From Spirodela intermedia (Eukaryota; Streptophyta; Magnoliopsida; Alismatales; Araceae), in the NCBI GenBank assembly GCA_902729315.2, contig LR746271.1, positions 4,911,001 through 4,975,000 of the forward strand: a stretch of DNA of 64,000 bases. Reading direction: 5' to 3'. A program made the position numbers and the translations under genes. The notes beneath the pieces are model-generated. The model had not been told where the DNA came from. It searched no databases and saw only the letters and a program-made list of their open reading frames with translations. This document shows positions 11,201 through 22,370 of the stretch, in pieces. The stretch's first letter is position 1. Each line of letters begins with the position of its first letter.

Positions 11201-14200
11201 CGAGTTGGTTGCAGGGTTGCTCAAATCAGGCCTTCATCCTACTTTTAGGCAAATGAAAGGGGAAGATATTGGAGGACTTACACTGGAAGAGCTTAAGAAG
11301 TTGGAGAAAGAACTTGAGACCGGATTGTGCCGAGTTCTGGCGAGAAAGGTATGTGTGTGACTTATTTTCGATTACTTTGAAGGTAATCTAGGGGCAGATT
11401 TTATTCTTCGGTTATATCCACTTCCTACGGTCAGAAAGTTGTTGAAGAAATAAATGAGCTACAATATAAGGTGGCTAATAGATGCAGTCTTGTTTCTTAT
11501 TTAGCCTTTTACTTTATCTTTCTTTCGACTTCTTCCTTTTTATGGGCAAATGTGAATCCTACGGATAGGATGGGCAGAACTGCATCTTCGATCAATTATT
11601 GTCGTTCCTGGCCCCTGAGATTTATACATAGCCCTAAAATCTCATAGTCATCCTTCTTTTCCATCATGGAAGCACTGACACACAGCTGCATACAGATAGT
11701 TTCCCATTCCTGGAAAACAGCTGGTCCCATGGGCTATAAAAATAAACAGTTGGAAGAAATCAGACTCTGCGAAATCGTAGCCGCTTTGCCCCTTGTCTTT
11801 CATTGTCTAAATAGGGAACATGCTAACTGATGTTGGACATCAGTTCACATAAAGAGATGGGCCAAATGTTTTGGCCCAGGTGACCTAGAACTAGTGGGTT
11901 AGCATCTAGCGTGCTTAGAAGTTGGGATGCAAGGATTAGAAGACCTGAAAAGGCTCAATCCAAATGTTACCCATAATGAAACGTGTCATAAACCTGCCAG
12001 ATATCGGTTTTCCCGCTTTTATTTTATTTTCATACTTTTAAGTTGTTTTGAATTTGTTTAAATATTCCTTAAATATGTTTTAATGTTCCACTTTTTTTGG
12101 TCACCCTAAAGAGATTCCGCCTATTTAATGGCCCAACATTATAACCCCAGAGGCATTCTTCAGTATTCCAAAAATAATTCTTCTTGTGAGACTCTCTCTG
12201 CTTGTAGATCAATCGCTTGCCCTATGGATTCAGGGTCCTTTTGATCTTTTAGAATTATGATCGTTCTCCTGTGATTTTAGGGTCAAAGATTCCAAGTTAT
12301 GTCGATTCAGGAGAATGTTGTTTATAGAAATTATCTTTCTTGTAGATTCAATGATGAAATTTCATCTCCACGCCATTCTGGGTGAATCATTAATTGACCA
12401 ACCTTTTCAATGACTCACAACCACACTGAAATGATGGTAGGTCTATTAGCTCTACATCCTAGTCGCCTCTCTAGCTTGACCTCCCAGGTTAGACCCACCT
12501 TTTCTTCAACCTTGTTAAAGAGGTGGGGAGGGTCGTCACCTGGTTAAGAACTGCAGAAATAGAAAGCGGTGCTAAAGCTGAAGTAAAAGTAGCAGTCACC
12601 TTTGTTGACGTTCATAGAGGATGGGTTGAAATTGAAGTCAGAACATGAGTTTAAATCAGTGCGGTGGAGGGCGCCATTGACGCTGGGGGTAGGTAGTAGA
12701 TACCAGAGCTTAGCAAGTGCAGTGAAATCCCGTAGTGAATGCAGAGTAAAAGACACCTGCGTGCTACTCCGGCTTTAAGGCTAGACTATCACTCTTTAGA
12801 TATCACTGTTGAAGCAGTAGGTTGCTTCATCGTCTGGAGCAGCAGGACAATAACCTTGAGCGTAGTACGTTGCAGCAGAGGTCAGAAAAAAGCAGTCTCG
12901 ACAGCAGTTCTTGTCCACCCGTGGTTTTTTTTTCTGAAGAAGACTCTCAAAGAAGAGAACACGTCATGGTGTCTCGGAGTTCCTCTTATCATGGCATTTA
13001 GGCGGAGACGTTCTTGATGAGTTGCGGAAGCGGGTTGTCCCTCAGCGTTCAGAAAAACTTATCTGTATTCTTCCTCTTGAAGAAGACCACAAGGAGAGGG
13101 AGAAGGAAGAGGATAAAGACCAGAGGCAGCATCTGAATTGTGGACGTCCACAACTACAGACCAGCGCATGTGTGAGCTGCTGTTGCTTCCTATCTTATCT
13201 TCAAAGTATGAGAGGTTGACTGTTGGCGACATGGCAGTTGCAGAATTGGCAGCGGCCTAAGATAGCCAAGAAACCCTAGCCCTGAATCCTCCCAACTTTA
13301 CCTACATGGTCCTGATGCAGGTGAAGAGACTCGCACAGACACCCAAACTCTCAGAGACGACTCGCTAATCCAGCACCGTTTTTGAACCGTGTTCTTAGGG
13401 ACTCCCAAAGACGAGCAATAATGGAAACTTTTGAACTGTTCTAGGACAACAAAAGTAGTGTTCGTCTGGTTTCTGGTGCTCTGAGTTTCCTCAGTTGCTG
13501 CACAACGACAATGTCAACTATTTACTTCTTCTTCGTTAACTTGCTCACACAAAAGCTTTTCCAGTCTGCTTTCTTTACTGCGAATAGCCACTGCTTTTCC
13601 CACTATGAATCAGTTATTTTATGTTTATATGCTTCGAAACTATTTACGTTTCTAGGATGCCCCTTTATCACAGACACATCATGAATTAGCCAAATAACAT
13701 GGTTTTCCGAGCTGATTCTTTCTGGTGTTTGTTCAAAGGGTGCGAAACTGATGGAGAAGAATGCCCTTATGAGAAAGGAGGTAATTGGGCATCTTCTCAT
13801 TTTGCTTCCCAGACTTCATCTCCCTAATCGATGCAAGCAGAACTCACCCATCAGTGGCCGGTCAAAACAGATCGCATCCTCAAGCGGCAGAAAACAGGCG
13901 GCAGATTCTGAGAGCGCCGTATGTGAAGACGGACAATCAAGTGACTCGATAAAGAACGCCTCAAACTCTGGGCCACCTCCGAACTGTAGCGACGGTTCAG
14001 ATACTTCACTTAGACTCTGGTATGCTCCTGAGGAAACCTAAATATTTTACCACTCTTTTTCCGTTTTTTTTGATTTAATTTTAGCTTTACTTATACTCAC
14101 GAGCGTTTGACATTCAATATTGAACTCGAATGTAGCGACATAATTCTGTCAGCAGTGGGGGGGGTATGTGAAAGTAGTTTAATGCTTATCAAAATCAGCT

Positions 14201-15502
14201 TTCTATTGTAACGTGATTTTTCAATGTGTTTTGGTTCTTTGTTAATTAATCATGTTTTTTTTACTGGGAACTTATTATCTTCAGCCTTTGTAATAGATTT
14301 AAGAGAATATTCTCTTTACCACGTTCTTTGCTTCACTTCTTAGTTTCAGTAAGTTTTGGATAATCCCTCTTGACTGACGTTTGAGTAAACTACATCCTGC
14401 GGATAGAGAAATATCTTGGACTGGCATCCATGAAATACAGCTTCTGTGATATAGTTTGAACTTTTTACTTTCCATTAACATCGTATTCTCTCTTTATTTG
14501 ATAATTTCTTTCTAAACACTGCATCACCAGGGGTTTAGATTCCATATTTGTATCAGATCAGTGTTCAAGTGAGCGAATAGCTCATTTATTCACGATTTTA
14601 TGAGTAGAATGGGTCTCTTTTATTTTCTGAAATGTCTTTGGCTACTCTTGTCACCTAATCAGGTTATTTCTGCGTTATAGGCTTGAAGACTTTTGCTTTC
14701 TATGTTAGACGTTTATTTCTGATATTTAATTTATTGCCATGAGTGCTAGCCTTACCGTTATCACAATACCTTATTATTTGAGCAATCATCTACCTTCTAG
14801 ATGTATAACCAATGACGAAGATGAAACAGCAACCATATATAAATCACAACTTGCAATTAGACCACGCAAGTCCAATACTTTCGATAGCCAATTATGAATG
14901 CGCTGCACTCAATAGCGGGGTACAGACATTCTTGAACATACTTAGTTAGCCTAAACATCCTCAGGATCCATTTGGTTTATTGGCATTGATGCTATGGTCC
15001 TTGAAATGGTCAGGTCAAAAGGTTTTACCCGGCAGAACAGTAACCTTTGGACTGGGTTGGATCCGTGAATCTTGAAATGATGGGTTTTCCAGACAGAGGG
15101 TGAATTCACCCGCGAACAGGCTATATAGCCTTCTCCTTGATGGTTTGGATTGGCCTAATAGCTCTTCACAGGTTTCTTCAGGCTCCCACTGCTCTATCTT
15201 TGAACCAGTTAGTGGACTTTGCCTTAGTTTTTCCGTTGGCCGGCCTGCCTCCATTTTATTTTGTCGATGTTGTCCTGTTTTATCAACATTTAATGAGTAA
15301 ACTTGATACGTCGCTGTGTATTTCTATGAACGCCTTCATAGAATTTCTGCGCTAATGACGTTCTTTTCTTCACTGCTTTGTTTCTTCCTCACTGGCTAAG
15401 AAAATCTCAGCCGATTTTTCTGTTAACTATGCTTTTACTGGCCGTAACTCTGTGGATATGATGCTGTCCCCCCTTTCCGATTCCAGCTCGAGTGGGGTGT
15501 GA
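8275..15502 (+). CDS. SVP/StMADS11-class MIKC MADS-box transcription factor (intact copy A)
   Basis: Nuclear DNA-binding regulator; SVP-class proteins act in flowering-time and meristem control. Exons inferred: 8275-8456 (MADS domain, 182 nt), 10047-10125 (79), 11112-11173 (62), 11249-11348 (100), 11435-11470 (36), 13739-14019 (281) and probably 15487-15502 (16 nt, ending TGA). All have GT..AG borders; the first four lengths match the usual MIKC pattern. The protein is about 251 aa: MADS domain 1-60 ([19 protein letters not shown]), I region 61-87, K-box from about 88 ([14 protein letters not shown]), and the SVP-class tail [16 protein letters not shown] and SDTSLRL. If the last intron is retained, translation ends at 14041 (253 aa). 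An unusual hydrophobic insert ([17 protein letters not shown]) sits between the exon-6 part and the tail; a 60-nt in-frame intron at 13781-13840 would remove it. Intron 1 is 1590 nt and intron 5 is 2268 nt. The pseudogene at 19446 is its tandem twin. Confidence 0.85.
8786..8809. repeat. GATA microsatellite in MADS intron 1
   Basis: About six GATA units lie within a longer GATA/GAGA-rich stretch (8780-8870) in intron 1 of the intact gene. The homologous place in the pseudogene (about 20035-20055) keeps only two or three units, so the tract changed after the duplication. Confidence 0.8.
10321..10430. repeat. 47-bp tandem repeat in MADS intron 2
   Basis: The unit starts TGAATCCACAAAAATCAAAT and recurs at 10368, with a partial third start near 10415. 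Related single phrases (GAATCCACAAGG) surround it, and the pseudogene has only a degenerate version at about 23200-23255. Confidence 0.75.
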
Positions 15503-17536
15503 CAAAGTATTCAAATAATCTGTCAATATTGGTATGGCTGATGGTGGAAGATGAAGCATTGACAGAGGAGAAGAGAGGAATATATATGGTTAAGAAATGT
15601 TATTTTCCGCATGACAAAAATGGTTTAGTTGAATGAGAATTTCCTTGCAAGTCAACTAGAATGGAGAAAACACCGCCCAAACTTTACTCAACTTAGGAAC
15701 CCAGTGAGAGGAACAGAGGAGGAGCTTTCTCAACTTACTAATGTGGGTTTCTGGGTTCTTTTTTCTCGTACAGGTTGCCCTTCTAAGACGTAAGAGGCTC
15801 TCTTTCTTGCTTCCTGAGCTTCACTTGGTCGGCAAATCATGCAGCAAGAAAGAGGATGATCACTTCACTTCATCATGGTATATGTAGTCAACGTACATTA
15901 CAACAGAGAATATGCGACTTATTAGCCAGCATTCAGGAGAACCGTCTCTTCTTCTGAATGTACATGGTTTGTTGTTGCATGGGGTCATTCAACTATGAGA
16001 GCCTTTGCAGGCAAAAATGAAGGTTCTCACGCGGGCAGGCCAAAAACAGCAAAGCGTAGAAGCTGAAGATGCCCATTATTGTTTCTTCTCGGCCCATCAG
16101 CTAGTTGCTTAAGGGATATCAACGTCGAATGAGACCCGTCTGATGTCAATACTGACTTTGTGGATTTGTGGAGTTGAAGACTGGGAGGAGCTATATTCTA
16201 TCTGATTATATTAAATCTTGAACGTCAGAAAACCATAAAAGAAGTCTGACCATGAATAAGAAAGAATGAAGACGAGAGACCATGTAAATCAGTTATTTTC
16301 CATGATTATCTCTGGTCATAAATAACATTTAGGTTTCTGGTAAATTTTCTCAATCATACAAGCACATGACTTGAGACAACATAGTGATTCTAATCAAATG
16401 ACATGGCATTTCCCATACAGTCTTGATGACTGAGTATGACGTTTGGATTGTGATTACATAGAAAACCCTAATAGCTGACACTATGGGAAATATTGAGCCA
16501 CATTTATGGGGTTATTTATGTCTGCTGTTTGTCAGCAACCAGTAGTAGGATGTGCACATTTTAAATTAGTAAAGATAAACAAGTATTCAGCTGAAATAGT
16601 TTTCCACTTATTTCTACCATGAATAAATATATTACAGAAAAAGGGCCTAACTTGAATTGAAGGAAAATATTGATTTCACTAGCAGATATCATTAAGATAA
16701 TATAGATTTTGTAGGCTCTTTCTCTGAATTTCATATTTTGTATGCTAAATATGACAAATTTTCATAATTTTCTGATGTTGTGAATGTATTCACTTTACAA
16801 AGAGCTTTAGTTGTGAATGTATGTCATGAGATTTATGCTATGCTCACAATGATAGAGATGCTAAATGAAATAATGAACATATAAATAACTTGGAAAATTT
16901 ATACACCAAGTGATAGTAAATTTTAAGCAATATCATGGACTAATTGTCAGCAACAGTTCCATGAGGATTCACTATTTACTACAAATGAAATCATGTTTTG
17001 TCCTGTGTTGAGAATGGAAGTCTACTTATAAATAAATTGGTCCTCCATTAAGAAAGCTAAGCATGTAATAATGGTTCCACCACTTGGTAAAAGAGAAAGA
17101 AAAGTTTTAACGGTTACCACAAATCATACATTTGATAAGTTATGGTTGATGGTTATTGATCACTTTGAAACCAATTTGTTCTCTAAAAGACAGAAATTCA
17201 TACCCATAGGAATGATCTTGATCATTATTAAACAACTTCTGCAACAAACTTTTCATGTATAAAAAGGTCCAACAGTTGTAGGATGCTTTGCTTACTGGAC
17301 CATTTTACTTCACTCATACAATACAAATATGAAAATATTCATAGAAACAACTGACTATATTACTTGAAATCAAATATCGAATAGGTCATTTAAATCTTAG
17401 GTTGAGGTTGGAATCATTGATGATGGAAAACATAAATTTTTATATTGGAAGTATGCTTTCATTATGGTTATAGATAGGCATTTAGTTTCCAAGAAGGTAT
17501 TTTCAAGATAGACATGATCCAACAAATCAATTTGAA
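15503..17536. other. MADS 3' flank and AT-rich sequence within copy A
   Basis: No separate gene was recognised. A splice-acceptor-like TCTCGTACAG at about 15768-15777, followed by GTTGCCCTTCTAAGACGTAAG, is conserved in copy B near 28294, so the MADS transcript may have a spliced 3' UTR. Further downstream the sequence is AT-rich and aligns with copy B. A 63-codon frame at 17071-17262 has no known domain and is broken in copy B. Confidence 0.5.
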
Positions 17537-17638
17537 AAGATGTTTGTAGCACTTGGATAGGCAATAGTTGAATCATAAGATGTTTGTAGCACCTAGATAG
17601 GCAGTAGTTGAATCATAAGATGTTTGTAGCACTTGGAT
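17537..17638. repeat. 40-bp tandem repeat, about 2.5 units
   Basis: The unit begins TGTTTGTAGCAC and recurs at 17541, 17581 and 17621, exactly 40 bp apart with few mismatches. It lies near the right end of duplication copy A. I did not find the array in copy B. Confidence 0.85.
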
Positions 17639-19656
17639 GAGAACATCATTCCTCTAAGGTGAAACCGATAAATAATAAACTTTCTCACACTAAAACTAAA
17701 AGAGAGGTAGCCACACTATCTGATATACTAGTTATAAGCTAATTTGTGAAGTTTAGAGTGCACATGTGAGAAGATCAGTTGCTATCTAACACAATCAAGC
17801 TTGGACAATAGGTGATGATGTTCAACTGAAAATTAATAAAAAAAGCAGGCAACGAAAGATAATGAACTTTGGAGGAATGATTTTGTGCTCATAATCATAT
17901 ATTGTCTCATTGTTGGCATCATGTGCTTAACTGAAAAGTGCTCTCAAACTCAAAAACTTTGTAGCACTATAAATTTTCGTATAAAAGCAACAAAAACAAC
18001 ATCTAATAAACTAAAAGTGAAATGTTACAGTTTATTTTGATTATACCTCTAACAGCTTCTAACAGCTTTTAGCTCTTCACCCTCCTCGGCAACTGCAGCG
18101 ACCCAATCTCCAACTCTGGTCTTCAAGATCCATGCCCTTTATCTGGATCACAAATAAACTAAGGAAACAAATGGCAACGGCTGATCAATGTTCTCTGCCC
18201 ATTTTCCAGCAGTTTCCCCCCCCCCCCCCAAAACAAGAACAAAATAGTACTATCTCGCCACTTCTCTTCTAACTTCTTCAACAACAGGAGCTGGCGTGTT
18301 CGAGGGGGCCTCGTCTCCTGGTCCTTCAGCTTTTCACGAGCCAAAAAATCCGCGCAAAACCGAAGGACGGCTGGCGTCCGCGTGGTGCTGTCAAACGGTA
18401 GCAGGGTCTGGGGAAGGGAGCCCTCATCGCATCATCCTCCGGTTGCAGATGGCGTCAGCTCGGCTAGCGTCAGCCCTGTCTCCCTTGTGCGCAACACAGC
18501 GGCGCTCGTCAGAAAGTTTTTCGGCTCCCGTGCATCTCCCTCTTCTTCTCTAGACGTCATGTCACCACCTCTCTCTCTAGCTGTACAGAGCATGGATCAA
18601 CGTTTTACAAAGCTCAAGATTGGTTTCGTAGTCCTTGCAGCTTGGCAGGGATATCTACTTCACTGATGATGCCTCTAGGGTTTTTATAAATCGAGTTCTA
18701 TGCGGAAATTGCATCTGTTTTAAAAGTTCCTGAGCGCGCATTTGAATTGGATTCCATTTCGCTGTTTACGTGGGTAGCGGAACGATTTCTAAAACGACAG
18801 TGAACAACACGAACTGCGAAGAAGAGTAGAGAAACCGATGGGAAGAGAAGGAATAACTTTTTGAGACAAGAGAAAGAGCGTACGATAGAGGAAGAGAAGG
18901 GGAGAAAGGAAGGAAACAACCTGATTGGATAGCGAAATGCGACGCCCATTGGCTCCTATTGGTGGTATATCCATCTCTATCTGAAGAGCACCGAAGGGGT
19001 GGAGGGTGGGAGGAAACAGCAACCCGAGCTCCAGAAGCGGCCGTCGTCTTTTAGGTTTATTTCCTCTTCCTCTCTCTCTTCCCACTCTGCTCGCTTCTGT
19101 CCTCTACCCCCTTCTTTTCGCTCAGAATTGGCCAGGATTGCTCTCTCTTGTCGAATGCATTTCCCGCCTACTTCCCATATCCGGTAATCCCCGATTATAG
19201 GCTCCTTCAGCCTGTTAGACTATTTGGCACTCATCGGTTGTTCTAAATTGGGCAAAGCCGCACATTTCTTAGTAAACAAGGGAAAGACTGCAGAGATCAG
19301 GGCTTCTAAACTCGTAGTAATCTGTTCTTCTTCATAATGTTAAATACCCTGTAGGGGGATCGTCCTTGCATTTTGTTGGGCACATTTGGATCCAATTGCG
19401 AGCGATGTGGTGAGGAGAATGAAGTTGGAGGGAGAGAAGGAAGGCATGGCGAGGGAGAAGATCAAGATTAGGAAGATAGAAAGCTCGACTGTGAGGCAGG
19501 TGACCTTCTGGAAGCGGCGGAGGGGCCTGTTCAAGAAGGCGGAGCAGCTGGCCATATTCTGTGATGCCGAAGTGAAGGTGATCGTCTTCTGCTCCACCAG
19601 CAAGCTCTACCGATATTCCAGAAAGAGGTGCAGATCCTTTTCTATTAGGCCCTTTT

Positions 19657-19659
<3 letters not shown>

Positions 19660-19687
<28 letters not shown>
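19660..19687. repeat. CT microsatellite just inside pseudogene intron 1
   Basis: About 14 CT units follow the first-exon donor by some 30 bp. Copy A has no comparable tract; its counterpart near 8470 is TTTTAGTCC repeats. Confidence 0.9.
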
Positions 19688-19690
<3 letters not shown>

Positions 19691-21164
19691 CTCGGTTTTT
19701 CTTTCTCTTTCTTGCCGCATCCCTCATAAGATACCCGACATCCCGCACGCATTGGTGAAAATGTTGCAATCAATGTTGCAATTTTACGCTTTGTGGCATT
19801 TCCTCACTCCTCACTCCTCTCTCCAAGCTATGTTTCTCAATCTAGCTCGTGGTTCTTCCTTTGCTTGTTGTGGTTTTCGTTGATGACAACCGAAAATTAG
19901 GGCTCTCGAAAGGGTGTAGAATTGAAACGAGAAACGCCTAGGAGAGTGGAAGCCAAGGGACCCATGGAACAAGGAGGTTCTGAACGGTGTGCAGGCTTGG
20001 ATTAATTGGTTGATAGTTATTTAGATAAGGAAACGGATAGATAGATCGGTGGAAAGAAAGAGAGGGAAATTAGATAGAGCGAGAATTTGAGAGGATGAGC
20101 GAGAGAGAGAGAGAGCGACCGTGTGAAAGGTCAGGAAGAGATATGGGGAGGAAGCTGAAGCCGAGTGAACCTGGGGCGTGGATGATGAGAACCAACAATA
20201 CTTGTAACGCTTAAACATTATCCATTCTTCACAGGTTCGAGTAGGCATGCCAGAACTTGTTGTCTCCTTGATTAGGTTATAAGACATGGGGTTCTGAGTG
20301 GACTTAAATGGGCTGGTTTGATGCACTATCAGTAGTGAACACTTCTCGTATAAGTTATGATTTGATCTTAGGTTCTCTTACCCTTTGTAAGCCATATCTC
20401 GGATGAAATTTTTTCCTGCTCTAGGGACAACGATCTTGTTAATACATAATGTAAGCTGGCACCTTGCTTTCAGTTGGCGACAAGTAGTGAGTTCTATGTT
20501 GGATGGACACATTCTGAAGTATGTAAAATTAGTTTTCAATGGCTCATGACGTCTTTTGTTATATCCTATTGTTCAATACTTCCCAAACAAATAGCTTTTT
20601 CTTGAAACTAGCATATTTCTCACTATTTAAGCATGTTTACGATTATGGTACTTGAAAGACATGAAGATGAGGTATTAAACTGTACTCATATGAGTCTAAA
20701 TTTTCATTACCTTGGTCGTCATCACTGGGTTCTTGGGCATTATTCCCAATGAGTTTTCTTGTGACTTCCTGGGTCCAATTTTATTCCCAGGTTGGGTTGG
20801 TTTGCATTCTAGCCGGCTATGGCTCTTTAGTTATTATGTTGTGTTGAATTCAGGTTGTTGCGGTAACAAGATGTGACATTTGTCAATGGTGGTTAATGCG
20901 TAGGAAGGAGCTCAGAATTCCAGACTACTGGCACTTAGTTTTTATAAGCTGCACCAGATAGGCTTCATATTACTTTTAATAAAAATATTCACGAAAATTC
21001 GAAGCTAATTTATCATTAACCCTAATTTTATACGATGAAAAGAAGACAATGAAATATTCTTAAGCCTTTTAGCAAGGTTATCAGGACTTTTGGCTTCACA
21101 ACACTAAATATATATTGTTCGATATATCACATATCTATACGCATCAAGTTTTTCAAGTGTTCTT

Positions 21165-22370
21165 TACCACATGAAAATGCCCAACTCTATTATAGATTTC
21201 TTTTTCGCATATGAAGTAAATAAGCCATTTTAAAAATGCATTAGAACAAGATTTATGTTTTCTGGATAGAATCTTTGATTTTCTCTGTGATAGTTAATTG
21301 TTTAATGAATTCTCGAGTCCAAGTAGAGTAATCTCTGTTGTAAATTATATTATTGTTAGCCAACTCTACTATGATTTTAAGAAGGTTATTGTCTCATTGC
21401 CATGTTTTTCTACTATTTTTTACCACATGCAAATGCCCACCTCTATTCTAGAGTTTCCTTTTCGCATATGAAGTAAACTAGCCTTTTTAAAAATGGATCA
21501 CAACATGATTTATGTTTTCTGCGTAGGATCTTTGATTTTCTATGTGATAATCAATTGTTGAATGAATTCCGGAGTCGAAGTAGAGTAATCTATGTTGTAA
21601 GTTATATTATTGTTAGTCACCTCTGCTATGATTTTATATAAGGTTATTGTCTCATTGCCATGTTTTTCTACTGTTTTCTACAACATGCAAATGCCCACCT
21701 CCATTATAGAGTTTCTTTTTCACATATGAAGTAAACTAGCCTTTTTAAAAATGGATCAGAACATGATTTATGTTTTCTCGATAGGATCTTTGATTTTCTA
21801 TGTGATAGTCAACCGTTGACTGAATTCCGGAGTCCAAGTAGAGTAATCTATGTTGTAAGTTATATTATTGTTAGCTAGCCACCTCTGCTATGATTTTATA
21901 GAAGGTTATTGTCCCATTGCCCTATGTTTCTATTGTTTTTTACCACGTGAAAACGCCCACCTCTATTTTAGAGTTTCTTTTTGGCATATTACGTAAGCTA
22001 GCCTTTTTAAAAGTTGGTCAGAACATGATTTATGTTTTCTGGGTAGGATCCTTGATTTTCGATGTGATAGTCAACCATTGAATGGATTCCTGAGTCAAAG
22101 TAGAGTAATCTATGTCGTAAGTTACATTGTTGTTAGTCACCTCTACTATGACTTTATAGAAGGTTATTGTCCCATTGCTATGCTTTTCTATTTTTTTTTA
22201 TCACATGAAAACGCCCTACTCTTTTTCGCATATGAAGTAAATAAGCCATTTTAAAAGAGGATTAGAACATGATTTATGTTTTCTGGAAAGGATCTTTGAT
22301 TTTCTATGTGATAGTCAACCGTTGAATGAATTCCCGAGTCCAAGCAGAGTTATCTGTGTAAAATTCTAAG
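21165..22370. repeat. Five-unit satellite (about 258 bp each) in pseudogene intron 1
   Basis: Units start at about 21165, 21421, 21680, 21941 and 22199, each opening with a TACCACATG-like phrase. Each contains AACATGATTTATGTTTTCT, GGATCTTTGATTTTC and AGAGTAATCTATGTTGTAAG. Spacing is 256-261 bp. The first and last units are the most diverged. Copy A has a single diverged counterpart at about 9290-9400. No spacer/repeat alternation is present, so this is a tandem satellite and not a CRISPR-like array. Confidence 0.9.

Larger units (their letters stand above)
7085..18055 (+). repeat. Tandem segmental duplication, copy A (about 11 kb)
   Basis: Colinear by eye with 18285-31510, in the same orientation and directly adjacent. 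Anchors shared in order are: AGATGGCGTCAGCTC at 7258/18447; the MADS first exon at 8275/19446; exons 2, 3, 4 and 6; the terminal CTCGAGTGGGGTGTGA at 15487/27857; TTATGTCTGCTG or its variant near 16515/29095; AATGAAATAATGAACATAT near 16865/29730; and a TTGATTATACC-type tail near 18040/31500. The block therefore extends well past the gene on both sides. Boundaries are good to about 50-100 bp only. Confidence 0.85.

Noticed and set aside
11215-11248. Starting MADS exon 4 at the first AG (after GTTGCAG)
   Set aside because: That start puts exon 4 out of frame with a stop at TTTTAG. The acceptor at 11247-11248 restores the standard 100-nt exon and the Arg-Gln-Met start of the K-box exon.
19386-19445. 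Upstream in-frame ATG at 19386 giving an N-terminal extension of the pseudogene MADS domain
   Set aside because: MADS proteins of this class start directly at the MADS domain, and copy A has no open extension.
21165-22370. Regularly spaced repeats resembling an array with spacers
   Set aside because: The whole unit of about 258 bp is repeated, with no unique spacers, and it lies in a plant intron. It is a tandem satellite.
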